DNA from: Cyanobium sp. Cruz CV13-4-11
GTDB lineage: Bacteria > Cyanobacteriota > Cyanobacteriia > PCC-6307 > Cyanobiaceae
Assembly: GCF_024346055.1 (NCBI RefSeq)
Contig: NZ_JAGQCH010000007.1
Coordinates: 62,001 to 126,000, forward strand
DNA: 64,000 bases
Reading direction: 5' to 3'
Made by a program: the position numbers and the translations under genes
The notes under the pieces: generated by a model
Told to the model about the DNA's origin: nothing
Seen by the model: the letters and a program-made list of their open reading frames with translations, nothing else
Databases searched by the model: none
In this document: positions 39,923 to 48,268 of the stretch, in pieces
Numbering within the stretch: position 1 is the first letter of the stretch
Layout: the number at the start of each line of letters is the position of its first letter

Positions 39923-41130
39923 AACCGACGCAGCCAGTCGCCGATGCGGGCCGCCCCTGCCTCCAGGTCTGCGGCCGGGTGGACCAGCGCCAGCCGCTGC
40001 CAGCCCTCGCCGCCGGGGCCGAAGCCGTTGCCAGGGGTCAGGCAGACGCCACTTCCCTCCAACAGGGCGGCGCAGAACCGCTCCGAATCCAGACCCCGAG
40101 CCCGCGCCACTTCAGGGATCTGCAGCCACAGGTAGAGCGCCATCGAGGGCAGCCGCACTGGCCAGCCCTGGGCCTCGAGGGCGGCGGCCATGCGGTCGCG
40201 GCGCTCCCGGTAGACCGCCCGCAGCTGCTCGGGCCAGTGGGGGGCCTGCTCCAGGGCGGCAATGGCTCCGGCCTGCAGGGCCAGGGACTGGTTGAAGTCC
40301 ACCACCCCCTTGAGCTGGCGCAGGGCGGTGATCAGGTCCTCGGCGCCGATGGCGAAGGCCAGCCGGTACCCCCCCAGGCACCAGCTCTTAGAGAAAGAGA
40401 AGAACTCGATCCCGCAACGTCGCCAGGCGGGATGGCGCAACAGGGCGGGGGCCTCCCCCTCCAGGGCCAGGTCCACGTAGGGGTTGTCGTGGGCGAGCAC
40501 CACGTCGTGGCGCAGGGCCCGCTCCACCGCCGCATCCAGCCAGGCCTGCTCGCCGGTGGTGGCCGTGGGGTTGTGGGGGAAGCCCAGCACCATCAGTTTG
40601 AGGGCCTGCCACTGGCTGAGGGCCAGTCGGTCGAAATCCGGCCGCCAGCCGGCCTCGGCATCGAGGGGCAGCAGCACCGGATCGGCGCTGGCCAGATGCA
40701 GACCGCCCATGTGGGAGGGGTAGTAAGGATCGAGCAGCAGGGCCGGATCGCCCGGGTTGAGCACCGCCAGCGGCAGGTGGGCCGTGCCCTCCTGGGAGCC
40801 CACCAGCAGCAGCACCTCCGTTTCCGGATCCACCGCCACATCGAACCGGCGCCGCGCCCAGGCCGCCACCGCCTCGCGGAAGGGCAGGGTGGCGGCGTGG
40901 AGGCAGTAAGAGGCGCTCTCCGGCCGGCCCAGGCCCGCAGCGATGGCCTCAAGGGCCACAGGGGGGGGCTGCAGGTCGGTGGAGCCGAGGGAGAGATCCA
41001 GCAGCGGCGGCAGGGGAGCGCCATCCGGGGCGCAGCCGTCGGCGGCACGGGCGCTGTAGGCGGCCTTGCGCTGATCGTTGCGGGCGAAGACGCCGCTGCC
41101 GAGCCGCGACAGGCGCTCAGAGATGGGCAT
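39919..41130 (-). CDS. PLP-dependent class I/II aminotransferase
   Basis: Fold-type I aminotransferase of 403 residues from ATG 41130. It shows LLDLSLGSTDLQPPP, LVGSQEGTAHLPLAVLNPGD, GFPHNPTATTG (cofactor/substrate Asn-Pro), AHDNPYVDL, the PLP lysine in FFSFSKSWCLGGYRLAF, and a late PGNGFGPGGEGWQRLAL. It resembles succinyldiaminopimelate/alanine-type aminotransferases, but the substrate cannot be fixed. It overlaps the thioredoxin gene end by 14 bp and birA by four bases. Confidence 0.88.
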   Translation of the reverse strand: MPISERLSRLGSGVFARNDQRKAAYSARAADGCAPDGAPLPPLLDLSLGSTDLQPPPVALEAIAAGLGRPESASYCLHAATLPFREAVAAWARRRFDVAVDPETEVLLLVGSQEGTAHLPLAVLNPGDPALLLDPYYPSHMGGLHLASADPVLLPLDAEAGWRPDFDRLALSQWQALKLMVLGFPHNPTATTGEQAWLDAAVERALRHDVVLAHDNPYVDLALEGEAPALLRHPAWRRCGIEFFSFSKSWCLGGYRLAFAIGAEDLITALRQLKGVVDFNQSLALQAGAIAALEQAPHWPEQLRAVYRERRDRMAAALEAQGWPVRLPSMALYLWLQIPEVARARGLDSERFCAALLEGSGVCLTPGNGFGPGGEGWQRLALVHPAADLEAGAARIGDWLRRF

Positions 41131-41467
41131 CAAGGAACGCCTTGAGCTGGGACTGGGCCATGGCACCTTCGTGGCGGGCCACTTCCAGGCCGGCCCGGAA
41201 CAGGATCAAGGTGGGCAGGCCCTGCACCTTGAGGCTGTCGCGGCTGATGGGGTTGGGATCGGCCTCCAGCTTGCCGACGGTGAGGCTGCCCCCGGAAACC
41301 TCGGCGTAGGCCGTGGCGGCCCAGGTCATCAGGGGCGCCATCAGGCGGCAGGGGCCACACCAGGCCGCCCAGACGTCCACCAGCACCGGTCCTGGAGCCT
41401 CGAGAACCGACGCCTGGAAGTTGGCATCGGTGAGTTCTAGGACGGGGGAGTCGACGTCGGCGGGCAC
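41117..41467 (-). CDS. Thioredoxin-like protein
   Basis: A 116-residue thioredoxin fold protein with active site WCGPC (residues 36-40) after VLVDVWAA and the cis-proline in GLPTLILF (Pro85). It differs from canonical TrxA in the central region (LEADPNPISRDSLKVQ), as in several divergent cyanobacterial thioredoxins. There is no signal peptide, so it is cytoplasmic. It lies between vipp1 and the aminotransferase gene. Confidence 0.9.
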   Translation of the reverse strand: MPADVDSPVLELTDANFQASVLEAPGPVLVDVWAAWCGPCRLMAPLMTWAATAYAEVSGGSLTVGKLEADPNPISRDSLKVQGLPTLILFRAGLEVARHEGAMAQSQLKAFLDAHL

Positions 41468-41502
41468 GGCGTTCGGGACGGCAGTAGTCCGATTGTATGA
41501 AT

Positions 41503-42276
41503 TCAGAGCTTGTCGATGGACTGGCGCAGTTCCTCGAGTTCGGCATTCACCTCAGCCACCTTGACCGGCTCCAGCTGGGGGGCCGGACCGCCCTCCATCG
41601 GCAGGGAGATGGGGGTCTTGCCGCCTTCCAGCCGGTTCTTGAGGGCCGCCAGCTCCTCGTCGACGTTGCTGCCCTCCAGCGCGGCGAACTGGCTTTCCAG
41701 ATCGGCACCGGCCAGCTCCGCGGCGGCCTGGCTGCGGGCCTCCATGTTGAGCACCTTCTCCTCCATCTGGTCGAAGGCGGCCATCGAACTGTTGGTGTTC
41801 AGGCTGCCCACGGCGTTCTGGAGCTGCTCCTGGGCCTGGGCCGCCTGGGCGCGGGCCTTGAGCATGTCCTTCTTGGTCTTGGCCTCGGCGATCTTGCCCT
41901 CAAGGGCGGTGAGGCTGCGCTTGAGGGTGTCGACCTGGCCGGCCTGGCCGTTGAGCTGGGCGTTGAGGGCGGCGGCGGTGTCGGTGTAGGTCTTGCGGCG
42001 GGAGAGGGACTCCCGGGCCAGATCCTCCTCCCCCTTCTTGAGGGCCAGCTCGGCGCGCTCGTACCAGGTGCGGCTCTGGGCCTCGGCCTGCTCCGCCTGA
42101 TTCTGCAGCCGCTTCTGGCTGGCGATGGCGGTGGCCACCGCCTGGCGCAGCTTGACCAGATCGGCCTGCATGTCGGCCACGGACTGATCCAGGATCTTGG
42201 CCGGATCCTCAGCCTTGCTCACCAGGTCGTTGAGGTTGGCGCGCAGGAGGCGGCTGAGCCGATCGAAGAAACCCAT
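41503..42276 (-). CDS. vipp1: Vipp1/PspA (IM30) membrane-remodelling protein
   Basis: ESCRT-III-like protein needed for thylakoid membrane biogenesis and protection. The 257 residues begin MGFFDRLSRLLRANLNDLVSKAEDP (amphipathic helix 0) and continue as long coiled coil through about residue 190 (DMQADLVKLRQAVATAIASQK, LNTNSSMAAFDQMEEKVLNMEA). A C-terminal extension of about 30 residues ends AELEELRQSIDKL, the extra helix that separates Vipp1 from PspA. It is divergent from the DUF721 gene across 95 bp. Confidence 0.93.
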   Translation of the reverse strand: MGFFDRLSRLLRANLNDLVSKAEDPAKILDQSVADMQADLVKLRQAVATAIASQKRLQNQAEQAEAQSRTWYERAELALKKGEEDLARESLSRRKTYTDTAAALNAQLNGQAGQVDTLKRSLTALEGKIAEAKTKKDMLKARAQAAQAQEQLQNAVGSLNTNSSMAAFDQMEEKVLNMEARSQAAAELAGADLESQFAALEGSNVDEELAALKNRLEGGKTPISLPMEGGPAPQLEPVKVAEVNAELEELRQSIDKL

Positions 42277-42371
42277 GGAAGCGGGGCTATTGCAGAAACT
42301 GACAGTAGCCAGAACCGGCCGCGGGAGCCTCCCCGGCGGCCAGCGGATTGCCGCACCCCTAGCGTGGAGCG

Positions 42372-42947
42372 ATGGAGCCCTCCCGTTCTCGCCAGCGCCG
42401 CCAAGCCGACAGCGGCGGCGCCCGTCGCAGGATCAGCGAGGCGGTGCAGACCCGGCGGGTGGGCAACATCTCGCTGCTGATGCCGCCCCCCCGAGCGCCG
42501 GCCAGCGCCCTTTCAAGTTGCCTCGAGAGCCTCCAGCAGGACTGGCGCCGCGACGGCCACCTGGCCAGTCTGTGGCGGGAGTGGCCCCGCATCGCCGGCC
42601 CCCAGCTGGCCCCCCATTGCCGCCCCCTGCAGCTGCAGGGGGGTCTGCTGACCGTGGGTGCGGCGCCAGGGCCGTGGCTGCAGGCCCTGCAGTACAACCG
42701 CCACCAGCTGCTGGGTTCGCTGCGGGCCGCTGGCTTCGCGGTGCGGGACGTGCGGGTGCAGCAGCACCACCCCGGCGCCCCCGGCACGCCGGGCGGCCAG
42801 AGCGAGGCGGACGTGTGGGCCGTCCATCCCAGCCGCTGCGATGTCCATGGGATGGCGGACTGCCCGGCCTGCGGCCGGCCGGCCCCGGCTGGGGAGATGG
42901 CCCGCTGGGGCCACTGCAGCTTCTGCCGCCGCGCCGAACTGACCTGA
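42372..42947 (+). CDS. DUF721/DciA-like protein with C-terminal zinc-ribbon-like region
   Basis: The 191-residue protein has a basic N-terminus, then a DUF721 core: SLWREWPRIAGPQLAPHCRPLQLQGGLLTVGAAPGPWLQALQYNRHQLLGSLR (about residues 68-120). This is the fold of DciA, the ancestral loader of replicative helicase DnaB. The C-terminal ~40 residues add CPACGRPAPAGEMARWGHCSFC, a four-cysteine zinc ribbon pattern not part of the basic domain. The role in helicase loading is inferred from family. Confidence 0.78.
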   Translation: MEPSRSRQRRQADSGGARRRISEAVQTRRVGNISLLMPPPRAPASALSSCLESLQQDWRRDGHLASLWREWPRIAGPQLAPHCRPLQLQGGLLTVGAAPGPWLQALQYNRHQLLGSLRAAGFAVRDVRVQQHHPGAPGTPGGQSEADVWAVHPSRCDVHGMADCPACGRPAPAGEMARWGHCSFCRRAELT

Positions 42948-42966
42948 CGGTCGCAGCCGGGGCCGT

Positions 42967-43488
42967 TCAGGGTCCGCCAGCCGCCCTGCGATCGTCGAAC
43001 AGGGCCCGCCAGGCCTGCTCCTGGACCGCCGCGGCCTCGGTGCCTTCGAGGGGGAACCCGGTCAGGAAGTCCTTGTCGGCGGCGGGCTCGTAGGGCCCCT
43101 GCTTGATCTCCATCAGCACCGCATCGGCGCTCAGGGCCACCAGGGTGTGGATCACTCCTTCGGCCAGCTCAATCCCGAAAAGGGGCCCGCCGGCACTGAT
43201 CCGCTCCCGGCCCAGCACCCGTCCGGCGCCATCGAGCAGCAGCAGCCCCACCTCCCCCTGCAGCACGAGGAAGAATTCGAAACCCTCGCCGGGCTGCGCG
43301 CGTCGGTGACGGTGGGGCCGCACGTAGGTGCCCGGCTGCAGCACATTCAGGAAGCGCTGCACCCGATCGGCGGGGGCGTGGAAGTTGTGGTTGCGGCGCC
43401 GGCGAGGGGAGTCGGCGGCGGCGGCGGTCACCGCATCGAAGAGGTCCTGGTCGATGCGCTGAAGAGGGGACGGGGCGGCGGAGTCCAT
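42967..43488 (-). CDS. WbuC family cupin-fold metalloprotein
   Basis: A 173-residue small-molecule cupin. HNFHAPADRVQRFLNVLQPGTYVRPHRHRRAQPGEGFEFFLVLQGEVGLLLLD contains the metal-binding histidines and Glu of the cupin motif. IELAEGVIHTLVALSADAVLMEIKQGPY is the conserved WbuC C-terminal motif. E. coli WbuC is encoded among O-antigen genes, but its activity is not established. ATG 43488 is preferred over an upstream GTG-like extension to 43539. Confidence 0.85.
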   Translation of the reverse strand: MDSAAPSPLQRIDQDLFDAVTAAAADSPRRRRNHNFHAPADRVQRFLNVLQPGTYVRPHRHRRAQPGEGFEFFLVLQGEVGLLLLDGAGRVLGRERISAGGPLFGIELAEGVIHTLVALSADAVLMEIKQGPYEPAADKDFLTGFPLEGTEAAAVQEQAWRALFDDRRAAGGP

Positions 43489-43562
43489 CGCAGGGACGGC
43501 GGGCGAACCGTTGTCTAGCTGTGCTGGGCAGCGGCCCATAGATTGGGCATCCCTCCAACGGC

Positions 43563-44747
43563 ATGGACGTCATGGGCGCTGGTCCGCGGGTGTCCTGGCA
43601 GGCGGCCGCACCCCTTGTTCTTCTGCTCGGCACCGGCCAGGCCCTGCCGGCCCTCGCGGCGGCGGCCGAACCGGGGGCCAGGCCGGCGGCGCCGGTCGCC
43701 ACCTACACGATCGAGGCCACCACCACGGCGGGGATGGGGGCGATGGGCGGCGCCGGCATGCTGCAGATGATGCTGGGGGGACGGCCGGCGATGGGCGCCA
43801 CCAGCCGCCAGCTGGAGCTGCGGCTGCAGTCCCCGCAGACCACCGCCAACCCCTCGGCCGAGCACCGCATCCCTGCCGCCCTGGCGATGGGGACGGCCCT
43901 GCCGCTGAAGAGCGGCGCCGACAGCCCTGGGCAGACCGGCCAGAAGTGGAAGGAGGAGGACATCCCCGAGGCGAAGGGCCGGCTGCTGATCTTCCGCGGC
44001 TGTGCCGAGAGCGCCGGCGCCGGCCAGCCCGAGATCATCACCCTGAAGGGGCTGACCACGGAGCAGCGGCCCCAGGTGCTGTCGGGCCTGAAGCAGCTGG
44101 CGGCGGCCACCGGCCCCGCGGGCACCTCGGGCCTCTGGCCGTCGGGCGAGGAGGCGCCGGTGGTGCCGCCGCAGGCCTCCCTGGTGGGGAATCATGTGGT
44201 GGCCAGCAACTACGCCCCGGAGATCCGCTTCCAGGTGGGCAGCGGCCACGATTTCCTGGCGCCGGTGAAGCTGACAAGCACCCAGGCTGGCGGCGCCCAG
44301 CGACTGAGCTGGCCGACCATCCCCACCGCCCTCGGCTACCAGGCAACCGCCACCGGCATGGGTCGCCAGGAGGGCGACATCGTGATGTGGAGCTCCAGCG
44401 AGCTGCCCATGGTCGACAGCGCCGTGCCGGATGAGCTGCGGGCCCCCGAGGCGGCCCGACTGGTGCAGCGCGGGGTGCTGCTGGCTCCGGAGCGCACCAC
44501 CTGCGCGGTGAGCGCCCAGGCCATGGCGGCGATGGGGGCAGCGGTGGTGACCTTCACCGCCTACGGCGACACGCTGCTGCTGAGCAGCCCCCAGGGCAGC
44601 CCCGCCTGGCGGCTCAGCCTGGAGCGGCGCTCCACCGCCACCCGTCTGCTGGGGGAAGGCATGGAGGGCCTCGATCCGGGCTCCGGCGAAAGCAAGGAGG
44701 CGCCGGCCCAGAAGGGTGGGGGCTTCAACCTTTTCAAGCTGTTCTGA
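43563..44747 (+). CDS. Exported hypothetical protein, Met/Gly-rich N-terminal segment
   Basis: Not recognised. The 394-residue protein begins with a signal-peptide-like stretch (APLVLLLGTGQALPALAAAA, cleavage near residue 33). A Met/Gly-rich stretch follows (TTAGMGAMGGAGMLQMMLGG, near residues 53-72). Then come beta-rich segments with LELRLQSPQTT, ADSPGQTGQKWKEEDIPEAKGRLLIFRGCAE and LSWPTIPTALGYQATATG. The C-terminal end is Gly/Lys rich with a terminal FNLFKLF. There is one cysteine per half, possibly a disulfide pair. It is a periplasmic or surface protein by inference only. Confidence 0.65.
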   Translation: MDVMGAGPRVSWQAAAPLVLLLGTGQALPALAAAAEPGARPAAPVATYTIEATTTAGMGAMGGAGMLQMMLGGRPAMGATSRQLELRLQSPQTTANPSAEHRIPAALAMGTALPLKSGADSPGQTGQKWKEEDIPEAKGRLLIFRGCAESAGAGQPEIITLKGLTTEQRPQVLSGLKQLAAATGPAGTSGLWPSGEEAPVVPPQASLVGNHVVASNYAPEIRFQVGSGHDFLAPVKLTSTQAGGAQRLSWPTIPTALGYQATATGMGRQEGDIVMWSSSELPMVDSAVPDELRAPEAARLVQRGVLLAPERTTCAVSAQAMAAMGAAVVTFTAYGDTLLLSSPQGSPAWRLSLERRSTATRLLGEGMEGLDPGSGESKEAPAQKGGGFNLFKLF

Positions 44748-44792
44748 TCGGTTCCACGCCCGTCGGCCGGACTGCCGGTCACGACCCTGCCG

Positions 44793-45299
44793 TCACCGGC
44801 CGCGTCGCTGCTGGCGGAGCTGGATCCCACCTCCCGGACCCACCTCGATCCGCACCTCTTCCCCGTACTGGCCGTTGGTGACGTAGCCCTCGGCCGCCCG
44901 CAGGCGGGTGCCTTCGGCCAGCTCGCCCTCGATCGCGACATGGGCATCGGACACGATGCGGAAGGAGCGGCTGAGCGACGCCCCATCCGCGATCGGCTCG
45001 AAACGCAGCGTCTGCCAGGGCAAGGACACCTCCAGGGACGTGATCGTGAGCCCGCTCCTGTTGGTGACCGTGAGCCCGTTGCGGGTGTGCTCCCGGAACG
45101 CCACGCCGCCGCCGATGGCCGCCGCCAGACCCGCGGCCGTCGCCAGCGCCAGGATCGAGCGTCGAGGCAGGCAGGGCGCAGGGGGGCCTCTGGCAGGGCC
45201 GGAGCCGGCGGCCCGGGATCCGGCGTCCGTAGCCTGGGCCGGCTCGGCACCCGATTCGCCGCCCGCAGGAGTCCGCCCCTTGGCCGCAACGCGCCACAT
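44793..45299 (-). CDS. Membrane-anchored hypothetical protein
   Basis: Not recognised. From ATG 45299 the 168-residue product has a Gly/Ala/Pro-rich N-terminus, one membrane helix (SILALATAAGLAAAIGGGVAF, about residues 49-69), then a ~95-residue exported beta-rich domain (NGLTVTNRSGLTITSLEVSLPW, FRIVSDAHVAIEGELAEGT, GQYGEEVRIEVG). The start is uncertain; this choice overlaps the divergent SDR start by 20 bp, so a shorter protein starting nearer the helix is possible. Confidence 0.5.
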   Translation of the reverse strand: MWRVAAKGRTPAGGESGAEPAQATDAGSRAAGSGPARGPPAPCLPRRSILALATAAGLAAAIGGGVAFREHTRNGLTVTNRSGLTITSLEVSLPWQTLRFEPIADGASLSRSFRIVSDAHVAIEGELAEGTRLRAAEGYVTNGQYGEEVRIEVGPGGGIQLRQQRRGR

Positions 45300-46275
45300 C
45301 CTGCTGACCGGCGGCAATTCCGGCATCGGCTTCGAAGCGGCCGTGGTCCTCTGCCGGGCCGGCCACCGCCTCACCCTGCTCTGCCGGGACCGGGCCACCG
45401 CCGAGGCGGCCGGAGGCCGGGTGCTGGAGCGGGCCGGCGCCAGCACACCCCCCGCCACCGCGGTCTGCGACCTGGCGGATCTGGAGAGCGTGCGGGCCTG
45501 TACCACCGCCCTGCTCGCCCGGGGGACCCCCATCGACACGCTGGTGCTCAATGCCGGCCTGCAGTACGCCGGTGCCAGCGAGCCGCGGCGCACCGCCCAG
45601 GGCCATGAGCTCAGCTTCGGGGTGAACCATCTGGGCCATGTCCTGCTGACCCACCAGCTGGGGCCCCTGCTGACGGCCGGACCATCGCCACGGCTGGTGG
45701 TCACCGCCAGCGAGGTCCACGACCCCACCACCGCGGGGGGAAAGGTGGGCGCCCCGGCGGGGCTCGGAGAACTGGCTGGCCTGGTGCCTGGCCAGGGCAC
45801 CACGATGGTGAACGGCACGGACAAGTTCAATGCCGACAAGGCCTACAAGGACAGCAAGCTCTGCAACGTGCTGTTCGCCCGCGAGTTCGCCCGGCGGCTG
45901 GAGGCAGGGGGCACGCCCTATCCGGTGATCGCCTGGAGCCCGGGGCTGGTGATCCCGCCCACCAGCACAGGCGGCTTCTGGCGCTACAGCCGCCAGTCGA
46001 ATGAGCTGGGGCAGCGGCTGTTCGCCCTGGCGGCCCGCTCGCTGCTGCGCCTCACCGAAAGCGTCGAGAACGCCGGGGCCCTGCTGGCCGCCCTGGCCGT
46101 CGATGACGCCTACGCCGCCAGCGGCTTCACCTACCACCGCAACCGTGTCACGGCCCCGGGCCGGCACCTGTTCGAGGCCAGCGCCACCAGCACCGAAGGG
46201 CAGGACCCTGAGCTGGCCCGGCAGCTCTGGGAGGCGAGTGCGGCCCTGGTGGGCGTGGGGGCGGATTGGCCGTGA
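45280..46275 (+). CDS. SDR oxidoreductase resembling light-dependent protochlorophyllide reductase
   Basis: A 331-residue short-chain dehydrogenase from TTG 45280. The cofactor motif TGGNSGIG is near residue 10, then NAGLQYA. The catalytic region AYKDSKLCNVLFAREFARRL holds Tyr, Lys and the Cys that is conserved in LPOR enzymes. Flanking segments also look LPOR-like: FGVNHLGHVLLTHQL, GGKVGAPAGLGELAGL and a C-terminal ARQLWEASAALVGV. It may be a POR paralogue or a related SDR of the retinol dehydrogenase kind; pigment activity is not shown. The stop overlaps a GTG of the following pseudogene. Confidence 0.75.
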   Translation: MAATRHILLTGGNSGIGFEAAVVLCRAGHRLTLLCRDRATAEAAGGRVLERAGASTPPATAVCDLADLESVRACTTALLARGTPIDTLVLNAGLQYAGASEPRRTAQGHELSFGVNHLGHVLLTHQLGPLLTAGPSPRLVVTASEVHDPTTAGGKVGAPAGLGELAGLVPGQGTTMVNGTDKFNADKAYKDSKLCNVLFAREFARRLEAGGTPYPVIAWSPGLVIPPTSTGGFWRYSRQSNELGQRLFALAARSLLRLTESVENAGALLAALAVDDAYAASGFTYHRNRVTAPGRHLFEASATSTEGQDPELARQLWEASAALVGVGADWP

Positions 46276-46608
46276 GCGGCCGGCCCGAGCGGCGGCTGTT
46301 CCTCCCTGGCGCCTCGGGCGATACGTCCTTCTGGCGCCCCCTGGAGCAGCGGCTGGCCTGCCGCGCCGAGCGGCTGCATCTGGGCTGGCCGGGTTTCGGC
46401 GACACCCCGCCCGAGTCAGGAGTCTCGGGCTTCAACGACCTGCTGGCCCTGGTGCTGGAGCCGCTGGATCGCCCCTGCGCCCTGATCGCCCAGTCGATGG
46501 GTGGGGTGCGTCACCTCCGGCGGCCTGCAAATGGCGAAGCTGGGGGCCACCGACTGGCGGGCCGGCTTCCGCACCCAGGCCGGGCTGACGTTTCTTCACA
46601 CGGTCTGA
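46272..46608 (+). pseudogene. Alpha/beta hydrolase, deletion-frameshifted remnant
   Basis: The frame from GTG 46272 encodes a normal hydrolase start: RLFLPGASGDTSFWRPLEQRL, LHLGWPGFGDTPPES, and the nucleophile elbow IAQSMGGV ending at about 46508. The expected next strand is missing. The downstream conserved segment (TSGGLQMAKLGATDWRAGFRTQ) resumes at once but in another frame (from 46507), ending at TGA 46606-46608. So about 20-25 codons and the frame were lost at the junction, and the C-terminal half with the catalytic His is absent. The GTGA overlap with the SDR gene suggests the two were once cotranscribed. Confidence 0.75.
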
Positions 46609-46702
46609 TCGAAAGGCGACCGCCCCTTGCAACTCTTCCTACCCGATGGGGTGCCCGCCGGCACCTTCTGCCTAGTCTCCCGGCAAACCGTCTTCCCGAG
46701 CG

Positions 46703-47476
46703 ATGGCCGTGTCTCTGATGCAGGATCCCTCCGGTGGATCCTCCCTGAAGGTGATCGAAGCGGTGAAGGAGGGGTGGCAGGCCTTCGGCCGGGCCCCCTG
46801 GGTGTTCATCGGTTTCACCCTGCTGGCGGGGGTGCTGAGCAGCCTCTGCTCCCTGATCCAGGGCCAGGTCGACCCCGAAGCCGCCGACGCCATCACCACA
46901 CTTCAGCTGGGCCGGATCGTGCTGGGCTCGATCCTCAGCGTGCTGGTGAGCCTGTGGAGCACCACCGGACTGGTCCGGGGCGCCTGGAGCGCCCTGGCGG
47001 GGGGGAAGCCAAGCCTTGCCACCTTCCTCCGCTGGGATGGCCAGGCCAGCTGGCGGCTGTTCCGCAACGGACTGGTGCTGGGGATCCTGTTCGGCGCGGT
47101 CCTGGTGGTGGCGGCCCTGGTGGGGGTGGCCGCTGCCCAGCTCAACCAGGTCCTGGCCGTGCTGCCCTTTCTGGTGGCGTTCGCCGTGCTGATCTACCTG
47201 GCGGTGAACCAGAAGTTCATGGCCCAGATCGCCCTGCTGGAGGGACTCGGACCGATCGAATCGATCAACCGGGGGCGCACCCTGCTCGATCCCCAGTGGG
47301 GCTCGGTGCTGTTGCTGGCCCTGGTGGAATTCGCGATCGCCCTGCTGGGCCTGCTGGCCTGCTTCGTGGGGCTGCTGGTGGCGGTGCCCGTGATCCTCTG
47401 CACCAGCACGGCCGCCTACCGCCAGGTGTTCGGCAGCGAGGACCTCACCGGGCTGCTGGCGGAGCCAGGGCTCTGA
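46703..47476 (+). CDS. Multi-pass membrane protein, unknown function
   Basis: A 257-residue integral membrane protein with five to six hydrophobic segments (VFIGFTLLAGVLSSLCSLI, IVLGSILSVLVSLWSTTGL, LVLGILFGAVLVVAALVGV, VLAVLPFLVAFAVLIYLAV, VLLLALVEFAIALLGLLAC). The opening VIEAVKEGWQAFGRAPW and the pairing of soluble SINRGRTLLDPQW with late helices resemble DUF975/GlpM-like bacterial membrane proteins, but I cannot name a family. ATG 46703 is the first suitable start. It lies between two pseudogenes and appears intact. Confidence 0.7.
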   Translation: MAVSLMQDPSGGSSLKVIEAVKEGWQAFGRAPWVFIGFTLLAGVLSSLCSLIQGQVDPEAADAITTLQLGRIVLGSILSVLVSLWSTTGLVRGAWSALAGGKPSLATFLRWDGQASWRLFRNGLVLGILFGAVLVVAALVGVAAAQLNQVLAVLPFLVAFAVLIYLAVNQKFMAQIALLEGLGPIESINRGRTLLDPQWGSVLLLALVEFAIALLGLLACFVGLLVAVPVILCTSTAAYRQVFGSEDLTGLLAEPGL

Positions 47477-47520
47477 GACAGAGGGCTGATCCCCACGGCC
47501 AGGCCATCTCCAGGCTCCTT

Positions 47521-48252
47521 CCCCTTGACGCCGCCGACGACGAGGAGTCCGTTCAGGATCCATCCCTGTCGGGACCGGAGGAGCAGATCCTGACCTCCTG
47601 GATCGGCAACACGGCGACCTGGACCCTCGCCGTGCGCCGCGGCGAGATCTTCAGCCGTGAAAGGGTCACCAACAAAGCGATCCTTGAAGCGATCGCCCGC
47701 TGGCCCCCCCGCACCCTGCTGGATCTGGGCTGCGGCGAAGGTTGGCTGGCCCATCACTGCGCCCTGAACGGCATCGAGGTGCTCGGCATCGACGCGGTGG
47801 CCGAGCTCACCGCCATCGCCGCCGACGCTGCCCCGCCCGGAGCCCGCTTCCAGACCCTCTCCTAACAGGAGATCGCCGCCGGCGGCCTGATGCAGCACTT
47901 CGATGGGGTGGTGGCCAATGTCTCCCTGCTCGGGGATCGCTCCCTCGAGGAGCTGTTCGCAGTGCTGCCACGGCACGCTGCCCCCGGGGGCAGCGTGCTG
48001 GTGCAGACCCTCCATCCCGTTCTGGCCTGCGCCGATCAGCCCTACCGGGAGGGTTGGCGACAGGGCTCCTGGGCCGGCTTCTCGCCAGCCTTCCGCGATC
48101 CGGCCCCCTGGACCTTCCGCACCCTGGCCTCGTGGCTGGGTCTGTTCCAACGCCATGGTCTGATCGTCCAGGAGCTGCTCGAGCCCATGGAGCCGGCCAG
48201 TGGACAGCCCGCCTCGGTGATCTTCCGCGCCACCCCCTTGAACACCGCCTGA
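47521..48252 (+). pseudogene. Class I SAM-dependent methyltransferase interrupted by a stop codon
   Basis: One frame encodes a methyltransferase: QILTSWIGNTATWTLAVRRGEIFSR, motif I TLLDLGCGEGWLAHHCA, GIEVLGIDAV, GARFQTLS, then TAA at 47863-47865. The same frame goes on with QEIAAGGLMQHFDGVVANVSLLGD, VLVQTLHPV and PYREGWRQGSWAGF to TGA at 48252. Homologous proteins usually have Tyr at the TAA position, so a single TAC or TAT to TAA change would explain it. In addition, no ATG, GTG or TTG lies in frame between 47461 and 47631, so the start is also lost or non-canonical. The 5' boundary is approximate. Confidence 0.8.
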
Positions 48253-48268
48253 AGGCCCTGCCGCCGGC

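Noticed and set aside
47863-47865. The in-frame stop in the methyltransferase as a recoded codon (selenocysteine or pyrrolysine)
   Set aside because: Those use TGA or TAG, whereas this is TAA, and there is no sign of a recoding hairpin. A nonsense mutation or sequence error is simpler.
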